Below the pieces are notes generated by a model, which saw only the letters and a list, made by a program, of their open reading frames with translations, made no database searches and was not told the DNA's origin. A program made the translations under genes and the position numbers. Positions 7,487 to 15,406 of a stretch of DNA of 15,933 nt are shown piece after piece. The stretch spans positions 1-15,933 of the forward strand of contig JAAMPI010001326.1 in the NCBI GenBank assembly GCA_013054445.1. The letters run 5' to 3'. Position 1 is the first letter of the stretch. Each line of letters starts with the position of its first letter. The DNA comes from Cudoniella acicularis. Taxonomy: Eukaryota > Ascomycota > Leotiomycetes > Helotiales > Helotiaceae.

Positions 7487-9922
7487 TTATCTCCTAAAAT
7501 ATAGAAGGTGGTCAAATTCCGCCCTAGACGAGCATAACTTCTTCATTTTCGCCGTCGTGAAACCCACGCTCAACATCCTTCCCAAAAGCACTCCAACGCC
7601 CGCACGCTGAAACAAGCCTCCCTCTTCAACCTTCCTCAAAAAAAGCACATAGTAAAGATCATTCCACGGCACCCAATATCCAAGTGACATACCAAACCGC
7701 TCTGCACGCTTCTCTGTCATAACCAGTAAGGCAGAGACCACGGCAATCCACGTTCTTCTTCACTAGTATCATCAGCAGGCATGGTACAGTCGTCGTAGGC
7801 AGGGCGATCAAAAGAAGTTCAACCTGCCAGAAGATCCGGTCTCGATGGTGAATACACAAATTTCCTGTAGTAACCTTGCCCGAAACTGAAAAACCGAGAC
7901 CAGAAGATGAAGGAGTTCTCGTTATACCCCGGTGGGTTGAAATTATACCCGAGTGGGCCTTGCGATCTTATAAGTTATGATGAGCTTGTGGCCTTTACCG
8001 CGAATTTTGAGCTGGTTTATAACCTTGTCTAGGGGGAACTCGGGTATGATTGAAGTCGAGGTCGCAATGTTAACGGCGTCGCCGGCTGTGAGGCGGATTT
8101 AGATTTCTTGTCCTTCTTCCCTGGAATAGGTAACTCCCATTTGTCTATTGTCTCTTGCCCCTCGCTCGTTTGAACGACCTCCATGACCATACAAGAAGGA
8201 ACCAACTTCTTCCGGTGTGGATATAGGTAGCCCCACAAGACCTCAGCTGGCAGAGAAGCCCAGGACCAAGAAGGAATCCCCTCCACTCTTTCAATCTTCT
8301 TTGGCGGCGGCGGTGGCAATGGCGATGGCGGTTCTTCCTCTGGCGGCGGCGGTAACGCCTTTTGACAGATGGCTTTGGGATCTTCCTGTTGCGTCCAGAG
8401 TAAGCCGAAGTAGACATCTCTGGTCCATATTCCTGAGAGATAAGGTGGAGTGTCTCACAGCTTCATGAACAATCGGTACTCGGCCATAATACCAGACAGG
8501 GCGGGAAGATGATCACCCCAGTACGTAAGCTCTTTAACCGAGTACTCCTCAACATGCTTATACCAGATATCGAAGGAACGCTGTACGAGGTCAAACTTCC
8601 CTTTGAGAAGAACAGAAATGAGGCTTTTCGATTCTTGGTCAGCATCCTCCTGACTTCGCCTAGTCCATGTGAAAATAGCCCCTGAGTCATCATCTTCCAC
8701 GCCGCTCTTGGTCCATTTATCACCCAGTGTGTTTTGAGGGTTCCCTGTCCAGCACTCCAAAATAATGCCAGCATTGGTGTAATACACTAATTTGCGGCTG
8801 AGCATTTGCTCCTGGAAAACCCATCCGCGGCTGACTAGCTCGTCGCCCCGTACAAGCTTTCTGTATGACGTGTGTAGAGCATAATCAATGAGATACAGAT
8901 ATACGTATCTCCTCTTAGCGCCTTGTTGGTCTCTGTAGGGAAGTCGGATCAGACTACGATCGCTCAACTGCGTTTCAGTAGGGAGCACGCCGGCCTGTTC
9001 AGGCTCTCGAGTTGCGGTCAGGGTGAAAATGGAGTATTAATAATACTGGGCCATCTTCACGCTCTCCCGCTTCCAGTCCTGTCGTGCTTCTTCTCTGTCA
9101 TTTTGGGCTTGTTCTTTGTTTCGTTAGACTTGTTTTTTGTTCTTTTTAGGGCCCTTGGGCACGTATTGTTTTATGCAAAGGGAGTCTATCCAAAGGTACT
9201 GGATTCTAGTCCGGTGAGCAAGGCGAATTGCATCTTGAAAGGTTTTTGTCAGCCCCGAAAGGGGGATTTCAAGTAGTCTATCGTTATAGTTGGTAGAGGT
9301 TGTGCTGGTAGCCTCGGTGCCTTTTTCCCAACGATGACTCAATGTTATATACGCTCCCCTTTTGCCATCCGTCTCGCAAAGACGGGCGCTATTTGGCCCC
9401 AGTACTTCCAAACATCTGGATGGTAAGATGGCTTCCCGAGCTTTAGGCCCGTTTCATGACCGGAAATGGTTTGTTGGCATCTTCGATGTTCTGGACTCTG
9501 GCCACATTCTTCGAGCCAACGCTTCAAGGCCGTACAATGGCCATCGGACAAAGGTGTATTTCCAGGAAAACGCCCGAGTACATCGTGATTCAAGGCGGGG
9601 GGAGTTCCTACTATCAAATCAGACATCAAGTTATCAACTACCAAGGACCCGACGCACCGGGGTCAGCCGTAAGATAGAAATCGAAGGTGAGGAATTTATG
9701 CTCACTGCTATCGAACAGTGATAGCTGCACAAAATATCTCGGCGCAAGCGTGACACGGAGTTGGTTTGCCCTGAGGTTGCCCTCTTGCTCGCTTTCGGCA
9801 TTTGGCTCGATAGAATGCGATTCTGGTTGGCGATATAATTTTTCAAAATGAAACCAGGCCTCCTCGGGCAGCTCTCCCCCAACGGACTCGCTCGCGGACT
9901 TCAGGATGTTCAGTGCTTGCAA
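7487..9922 (-). pseudogene. HET-domain (heterokaryon incompatibility) gene, degenerate
   Basis: HET proteins control non-self recognition and cell death when unlike hyphae fuse. On the minus strand, WLEEC and HRRC (about 9518-9475) are followed by LPSRCLEVLG, then YITLSHRW (9351-9328), LTKTFQDAIRLAHR (about 9258-9217) and YLWIDSLCIKQ (9198-9166): the classic HET order. The frame continues with DWKRES, YSIFTLTA, SRGWVFQEQMLSRKLVYYT, LPALSGI, PYLSGIWTRDVYFGLLW and IPSWSWASL. Lesions are a frameshift near 9435, TAA at 9039-9037, TGA at 8457-8455, a frameshift plus TAA around 8105-8150, and a frame change near 7745. The last piece (ALLVMTEKRAERFGMSLGYW) fits a HET C-terminus. A 47-nt intron (9657-9611) may explain the N-terminal frame change. 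The TAA at 9126-9124 may lie in another intron, since it sits within a CTAAC branch-like site. No ATG is evident at the 5' end. Confidence 0.82.
8303..8355 (-). repeat. CCG/CCA-rich trinucleotide run in the HET pseudogene
   Basis: The plus strand shows repeated GGC/GGT units (8303-8314 and 8341-8352, with a GGCGATGGCGG stretch between). On the minus strand these encode two proline runs around EEEPPSP. The run lies between the LLW and PSWSWASL motifs, in a variable linker of the HET protein. Confidence 0.5.
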
Positions 9923-10031
9923 TATGGATCACAGGGTCAGGGCGATGCCATACAATATCATAAAAGGGATCGCATCGCGCTGAACGTGGCGTCTGTTCCC
10001 TCCACTCGAGTATACACAGCCTCGCAGCACA
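9923..10031. promoter_or_regulatory. Short spacer between divergent broken genes
   Basis: About 110 bases separate the 5' side of the HET pseudogene (minus) from the ATG of the membrane-protein pseudogene (plus). Any promoter would have to lie here or within the decayed HET 5' end. No specific motif stands out. Confidence 0.3.
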
Positions 10032-11187
10032 ATGTCAGCCAAATCAGCCAAACTTCTCTTCTTAATATTGTTCGAGCCCATCAGCGCCATGATACGTGGG
10101 CTATGGGTCGATAGAGACCCTGGTCTAGATCCTCCCTGGTACTCGGAGTTTGTAAGCGTTTACAGGCAATTTAGCAAAGTACCAAGACTATGGCGACTTC
10201 ATATGGTCCTACGCTTCGTGAAGTTTATTTGCATCGTCGCAATGTTTTCTACTCCCAAGCCCCAAAACCCAACAACCCCAGCCGCGTTATCAAAATGGCT
10301 CACCGTCAATGTATTGCAGGCAGTCAACGTGTTCCTGTTTCTCCTGGATTGGATTCCGGGCCGCATCTTCCGGAAGGAAGTCTTCAGAGCAAGCTCAGGC
10401 AAACGTATCAAGCACCTATGGCGCATATACATCGTTGCAAGCATCTTTCAAATCCCCACAACGGTGACGGTAGCAGCCATGGCCACCGAATACTGGTTCG
10501 CTATTATCTGTAAGTTAATGGGGCCTTTGTTCTTACACTTCCCCATCTCACCTTGTTTCATCCTTTCTCCTGGGCCTTTCCTAAAACCTTCCCTAGTCCA
10601 GCGAAATTTATCCTGAGACTTTCCTAGAGAGATAAAAGCTAACTCCCCCATCTTCTAGAGTCCATCATTACTATCTTCAACTTGTACTTTGGTGTCCACT
10701 ACGCCCAGATGAATCGTCTGAGGCCTCGATGGGGGCGTTCCCAAAATAGAATTGCATTAGTCGATGAACCATATGAGCCTATTATACAAATTTCTGGGAT
10801 TCAAGTAAGGTCGGCACCAATATCGCTCGATGATTTAAGCGTGGATGTGCCAAAAGAATCACTCGCCGAAACTTTTCGAAACCAACAACCTGCAATCCAA
10901 GTGAGACCGAATCAAAGTCCCTACTAAAACAAGCAGTTAATTCCGTTCAAGACCCTCCCAGAGAGGTAGCCAACGAAGAGGTTAGTGAGACTGCCCTAGA
11001 AACAGAGGCACTCGAGGACACTCAAAGTCAAGCCTCTTCCCTTAGCGAGGTCGTGAACGAAGGGGCTCATCAGGCTATCCCAGGACCAGAAATACTCCAG
11101 GCAATTCAAATTGAAGGTCCAGTATGCTTTAATAATTTTGTCAGTACTCCTACATTAGCTAAGGAGCTACCAAACTCATTGGGTTAA
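10032..11187 (+). pseudogene. Multi-pass membrane protein gene, broken
   Basis: Exon 1 (10032-10509) starts at ATG and encodes about 159 residues. Hydrophobic segments are VLRFVKFICIVAMF, LTVNVLQAVNVFLFLLDWI and IYIVASIFQIPTTVTVAAMA. An intron with GTAAGT donor, GCTAAC branch site and TTCTAG acceptor (10510-10658, 149 nt) follows. Exon 2 then encodes SIITIFNLYFGVHYAQMNRL, a further membrane segment, and a hydrophilic tail. Two lesions are visible. Splicing joins T to AG and so makes a TAG codon exactly at the junction. The tail frame also stops at 10925-10927, while another frame continues (LLKQAVNSVQDPPREVANEE onward) to TAA at 11185-11187, suggesting a one-base indel near 10900. I do not recognise the family. 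A non-canonical acceptor (after AGAG) avoids the stop but gives a less convincing protein. Confidence 0.55.
10510..10658 (+). other. Intron in the broken membrane-protein gene
   Basis: This intron has a GTAAGT donor at 10510, a GCTAACTCCCC branch site about 20 nt before the end, and a CTTCTAG acceptor at 10658. All three signals are strong, yet joining the flanks gives TAG at the junction. At 149 nt it is longer than the other introns of the window. Confidence 0.55.
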
Positions 11188-11814
11188 GAAGCGAAGATCA
11201 GGACTGACAACTACGACTCCAGGGTCCGGATCATAACGCAACCGAGCCAGTCCGCAACCTTGTATTCCCAGGGCCGGTATTCCCATCCAGACTTTCGACC
11301 AAGCAGTGGAGTGACACTCTCGTGTGGGTCTTAAACTGGTTATAAGCGCTTTTATCAGTCGTTGTAATAACCGTCGATGCAATCGCTGCATCCAAGTTAT
11401 CCGGTCTTAATCCAGGGTACGTATCTTTATCCAAGTTTCGCATTTTTATTTCCCAACGCTGACGAGACACCCCTCTCTCACCACCTCAGCTTGACAGCCA
11501 CTTTCTTCATCTCATCGTTCCTAACATTAGGATACCAAGCCGCTACCATCTTCATGTACCGGAACCGAGTTTGCTTAGAAAACCGTGTTCCTTATTTACC
11601 TCAAATACACATTAACAGGAATCATACTGTCTTTCTCTTGTGGGGGAAGTTGTCTATTTACAGTCTATACTTAATTTTGTTCTTACAGGTCATTCTTTTT
11701 CTTGTTATATTTTGCTCACTTTTAGATCATCTTGATTTTGAAAAGTCTGTTATAAAAACAAATCATGTTATTCCTTTGCTTACAGTTTTCTTTGATGCTC
11801 TGGAAGTTTGGTAA
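11188..11814 (+). pseudogene. Second membrane-protein segment, decayed (possibly the end of the preceding gene)
   Basis: One frame reads GPDHNATEPVRNLVFPGPV, SRLSTKQWSDTLVWVLNWL, a TAA (11343-11345), then ALLSVVVITVDAIAASKLSG and LNPG. A clean intron follows (11417-11489, 73 nt: GTACGT donor, CTGAC branch, CTCAG acceptor) and splices in frame (GG|C). The next exon reads LTATFFISSFLTLGYQAATI, FMYRNRV and onward until TAG/TAA-rich sequence. A TGA at 11205-11207 also interrupts the frame. Two membrane helices are likely. The preserved intron and hydrophobic segments show former coding, and the in-frame stops suggest decay. It could be the C-terminal part of the preceding membrane gene or a separate gene. 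The region from about 11660 to 11814 is AT-rich and its coding status is doubtful. Confidence 0.5.
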
Positions 11815-12215
11815 CATTAGCTTTATTTGTTATATCACATAAGTTGCTCTACTAGGGTCAGGTGTGCTTAAGTCCATAGGGAAGAAGCGCTGGTTTCTAT
11901 TAACTCCTTACTGATATGTGTATTGTTCTATGAGTAGATTTACTGGTTGATATAAAATTCCGAATCTATTCTTATTCTGAAAGGATAAATGCTAGTGTTA
12001 CATCCCTCATTGAAAATATGTGTGTACTACCATTTTAGAGTGCTAAAACTAATAATTAGTTATTATTATACGTCCATTCCTTTTAACGAAAGTTCAAAGG
12101 GACTCCTAGGGCACAGCCAAAGTAACCAAGGACCAATAGTGAGGAGGGGAAGAGGAATCAATCTGTGTTTCTGATGTTCTCTCTCCTAGACCCGTTTTCA
12201 TAACCCCTTGGGTCT
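11815..12215. other. AT-rich intergenic stretch
   Basis: I see no supported gene. The stretch is AT-rich up to about 12080 and more balanced after that. It lies between the plus-strand membrane pseudogene and the 3' end of the minus-strand gene at 12216, so both neighbours end into it. Confidence 0.5.
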
Positions 12216-13116
12216 TCACATCTTAAACTCCAAGTCCACCCAATCATTACAAATACCCACCGACCAATCCCTCGGGAACTCCATTCCCCAACTTGTCAGC
12301 AGTGTCCTTAATTCCTCTTCTCTTCCTGGAACTATATTCACAAACACCCTATCGCCGCCACTCATCACCGGCTCCGAATGCATCGCCCCCTCACCAACAA
12401 CCTCATCTGTCGCATCAAGTTGAAATACAGCCATCTCCCCATTTCTAGCCTGGATAACTTCTAATTCTTCAACTTCTTCAGCTAGCTTATATCGTACTGC
12501 CTCAGCCATATCTGCGCACCCCAAGCACCGAAAAGATTTACACACATGCTCTCCATCAACAGTATAATGACCTTTTTTTCTTCTGCTCCATCTTCAAGCC
12601 CTTCACGACTTTCCGCTGTAACGCCCGTCCCCTCGCACTGTCTTTCAAAAACAACGTCCCAGGACCTAAAATCGCAGCCGCCATTTTGAAAGTTGGTATT
12701 CTCCTTCCCTGCAACCCCTCTTCAAGGTCTCCTTTCCCCGATATCTTTCCAGAATCATTAGGCGACTCTGGGTCCTCAAAGAACCTTCTATCAACGTGCC
12801 ATCTTGGAATATCGAAATCCTTGGTAGACTTCTGCGCCCGTATCGTAAGACAATAGTGCGTCAAATGCGTCTGCGCCAAATATTTATGCAAAAAAGCCAG
12901 AAGAGGGGCTAAAAGCGGCAAGATAGATCCAGAGCGAAAGGTCCCTCGGCACCATGTGTCGTAGCTAGCCGGCATGGATGCCGGATTTAAAAATGCGCCT
13001 GCATGCGTCCACGACGATTCCTTTTCCAGTATGATGTTTGCTGACTGTGCGAGATCTTTCTCGTATTGTTGTATTGAGGAGTATCTCAGTATTTGAAAAT
13101 CCGAACTTGGGATCAT
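12216..13116 (-). CDS. Conserved-looking fungal protein, oxygenase-like layout, interrupted by an A7 tract
   Basis: The frame begins at ATG 13116 and runs 186 residues to a TGA at 12556. A second frame takes over right after a run of seven A (plus strand T at 12573-12579) and continues to the stop at 12216. Removing one A would give about 299 residues in one frame. Visible motifs are DIPRWHVDRRFF, KMAAAILGPGTLFL, a Cys-containing segment CKSFRCLGCADMAEAVRY, and GAMHSEPVMSGGDRVFVNIV. An HxD early, GPGT in the middle and a late HSEP with a DRVF strand resemble the layout of DUF1826 proteins and 2-oxoglutarate/iron oxygenase folds. That is inference and not secure. The homopolymer shift may be a sequencing error, a real mutation, or translational slippage. 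No intron signals fit there. Confidence 0.6.
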
Positions 13117-13615
13117 GATTTTTGTTTAGTTTTCGTCGATTTCTAATCAAGAGAAGGGTTGAGAGGCAGACGTGAAATGTTTTGGCTTTGTAATTGTTTG
13201 TCAGTTGTGACTCAGCTTACATGAATAGAAAACAAGGGTTAATTGGCTCCCCTCGGTCGGGCTCTCGGAGTCTACTTTAGCGTTGTGAGGCCCCCTTACG
13301 AAGTCACGAATTTTTATTTTCGTTGAGGAACACGCGTTTAGTATTTGTTTACGTAGGAAAAATTACACGAATGCTCAATTGAGTAACTTTGGTAAGAATA
13401 ATACTGGTAGTGGTGACAAAAGGGGATGACCCACGTGACTAACCCCTATCTCGGATGCTCGGCAGTCAATAAGGGGGGCTTAGCTTAGATTAGCCGAGAA
13501 CTAGACCATACATCTCCCGTTCCCAACCTCTTCAATATATGTTTTCCTCGCTTCATTCAACACACCCTTCCAGCATTGAAACTTTACATTTGGGACTTTT
13601 GCTCCGCAAACAATC
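13117..13615. promoter_or_regulatory. Divergent promoter region of the oxygenase-like gene and the LanC-like gene
   Basis: These roughly 500 non-coding bases lie between two divergent start codons. A CACGTG E-box at 13432-13437 is flanked by three stress-response-like pentamers: AGGGG at 13421-13425, CCCCT at 13443-13447 and AGGGG at 13472-13476. An AT-rich patch at about 13531-13538 could act as a TATA-like element for the plus-strand gene. These are motif matches only. Confidence 0.45.
13432..13437. promoter_or_regulatory. E-box CACGTG within a cluster of STRE-like pentamers
   Basis: The perfect CACGTG lies about 180 bases before the LanC-like start. Three CCCCT/AGGGG words sit within 40 bases of it. 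Such words are the known core of fungal Msn2/4-type stress elements. A stress-responsive promoter is an inference. Confidence 0.35.
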
Positions 13616-14761
13616 ATGGCTATCAACCCTTTCCAAATTCCCGTCGCAGGCAAGCGTTTCTTTGCCAATGACGCGATCACTTTGCTTCGACTCGAGGACC
13701 CTAAAGCTTTGCTTCTTCAATCAGCATCACGAATTGTCCGGGAGTGCCCGCCGTCGTTCCCATGGGCAGCCCCTTATCGCGGCGAGGTGTGTCGTGGTTT
13801 ATTCATGGGGCCAACATCTATTGCTTATTTTTTCTGGACACTTTCAACCAGGCACCCCGATCTCGAGATTGAAGGGAAGAACCCGGCAGATTGGTGCAGA
13901 GTATACCTCTACTTAGGACAGGAAACCGTGCCACCGTTACTCAACACCGGCTGTGGTATCTCGAACGAATATCTGGCTTCCAACGCCTTGAAAGCTTGTT
14001 TAGGCAAAAGCGAGAGTCATGCAATCAAGGTCCTGGACGCTCTCCGCAGCCTCGAAACAGACTTAACATATTGCGAATGGCTAAGAGGCCGCGCGGGCGC
14101 TCTTTACATTCTTCGTATAATGCGAAAGGGGATTCCTGAGCTAGTTGCGGCCATCAATGCAGTAATCATATTGCTGATCGAGGATATGCTTCCCCAACAG
14201 CCTTGGATATGGAACAATTGTCGGTACCTCGGATCTGGGCACGGCGAGATTGGCATTCTCACGCAAATTGTGCTGAGTGACCCATCGTACGCGCCCAAGC
14301 TTGAAAGCAAACTCACCGAGCTGCTGAAACTGCAAGATGCGGAGGGAAACTGGCCGGTTATCGAGGGCAAGGATATTGGACTTGTCCAGTTCTGCCACGG
14401 TGCTCCTGGGTTTGTCCCTTCTCTCTTGGCTATTCGGCAGTATTTCTCGACGCTGCACAAGCAGATCGACAAGGCCGTTACACTTGGGAGGAAGTTGATT
14501 TGGGAGAAGGGCCTGTTGACGAAAGCACCTAATTTATGCCATGGCATCATTGGAAATGCGCTGTCGCTAGAAGGAAAGCAACGAGAACACTTTCTTTGTT
14601 TTGCATCTCCGGAGAAGATTGAGCAGGGTGTTGTGGATGGAATTTGGGAGAAGGATCAGGAACTTTTTGGTATACTTTGGGGTGAGGCGGGGAGGGCATG
14701 GGTCTGGATGGAGGCCTGGGATGGAAGCCAGGGGAAATTCGTGCTCTATAGTGATTGCTAA
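13616..14761 (+). CDS. LanC-like protein (eukaryotic LANCL family)
   Basis: This is an intact single-exon gene of 381 residues, starting at ATG in the context AATCATGGCT. The LanC fold is an alpha/alpha barrel with repeated Gly-rich motifs and a zinc site. Here GRAGALYI is at 158-165, GSGHGEIGI at 206-214, QFCHGAPGF at 258-266 and NLCHGIIGNA at 306-315. Expected zinc ligands C260, C308 and H309 are all present, and H209 occupies the active-site histidine position. Bacterial LanC enzymes make thioether rings in lanthipeptides. Eukaryotic LANCL proteins instead add glutathione to dehydroamino acids formed from phospho-Ser/Thr, and the absence of a nearby dehydratase or precursor peptide favours that role. 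The N-terminal 60 residues (FFANDAITLLR region) are less conserved. Length fits LANCL proteins (about 400). The protein is likely cytosolic, with no signal peptide. Confidence 0.9.
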   Translation: MAINPFQIPVAGKRFFANDAITLLRLEDPKALLLQSASRIVRECPPSFPWAAPYRGEVCRGLFMGPTSIAYFFWTLSTRHPDLEIEGKNPADWCRVYLYLGQETVPPLLNTGCGISNEYLASNALKACLGKSESHAIKVLDALRSLETDLTYCEWLRGRAGALYILRIMRKGIPELVAAINAVIILLIEDMLPQQPWIWNNCRYLGSGHGEIGILTQIVLSDPSYAPKLESKLTELLKLQDAEGNWPVIEGKDIGLVQFCHGAPGFVPSLLAIRQYFSTLHKQIDKAVTLGRKLIWEKGLLTKAPNLCHGIIGNALSLEGKQREHFLCFASPEKIEQGVVDGIWEKDQELFGILWGEAGRAWVWMEAWDGSQGKFVLYSDC

Positions 14762-15406
14762 CCATACCTACCGCTCTACCTTTCTCTACTCGTAGATCCC
14801 CCTGAATGAGCATTAATGTCCTTATTAAAAACCTTTAGCCTAAACAGAGTAGTTGATAGTTTAGTCCTGAATTTAAGATTTGGACTATAGTCTAAAATCG
14901 AGAGGGATAGCTTATAGGTATCAAATAGAAATATGCAAATATTTCTAAATTCTTATTGTCAAGTTATTATGTGAATATTACAGGCAATGTAATTTTTAGT
15001 GAAATAATTATATAAATATGAAATTAAAGCCTTATAGTATGCTTCTTACTCCAATAACCAAGGTAATCTCAAATTTACGAGAGTACTTTTGTAAAAGTAG
15101 ATGAAATTTAGCTTTGGGTGTTAAAAAGCTGATTTAGCGGAGTTTCAGGGACCTGGATGGCATGAGTTAGCGGACAATCGCTAAACTTTAGGGACTTGAA
15201 CGCTGGGAATTAATGACCGTGCACTAACACATCACTGAAAAGGCTTCACGAGACTGCACATCGTGATATCACAAAGCTTTTCAATGTTATAGGGTCTTAA
15301 TATGACCCAACAAAAATTTTACAACTCTTAAATAATTTTCAATGGTGTTTTGAATTTCAAAAAAGAGTAGTATGATCGAATCTTTGGCCAGGTAAAGGGG
15401 GTTCTT
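14762..15406. other. AT-rich intergenic region
   Basis: I see no gene in this stretch, which lies between the 3' ends of two convergent genes. It is strongly AT-rich from about 14810 to 15120 and then holds a small imperfect repeat with a hairpin (15134-15200) and a GTGATATCAC palindrome at 15263-15272. It could be a worn-out transposon remnant, but no terminal repeats or coding relics are evident. Confidence 0.45.
15134..15200. repeat. Imperfect direct repeat with a hairpin
   Basis: TTAGCGGA occurs at 15134-15141 and 15167-15174. The first copy is followed directly by GTTTCAGGGACCTGGA. The second is followed, after an insert, by CTTTAGGGACTTGAA, so the two units look like diverged copies. 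Within the second unit TTAGCG (15167-15172) pairs with CGCTAA (15179-15184) around a 6-nt loop. Confidence 0.4.

Noticed and set aside
8217..8468. Plus-strand frame with an Ala-rich hydrophobic stretch (AAAVAMAMAVLPLAAAV)
   Set aside because: It is antisense to the proline-run linker of the HET pseudogene. The hydrophobic look comes from the GGC/GGT trinucleotide run.
14104..14550. Minus-strand frame of 148 codons inside the LanC-like gene
   Set aside because: It is antisense to an intact gene with all family motifs.
13616..14761. Lanthipeptide biosynthetic cluster around the LanC-like gene
   Set aside because: No dehydratase, precursor peptide, protease or transporter gene is present on either side. 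The neighbours are an unrelated oxygenase-like gene and a zinc-finger gene.
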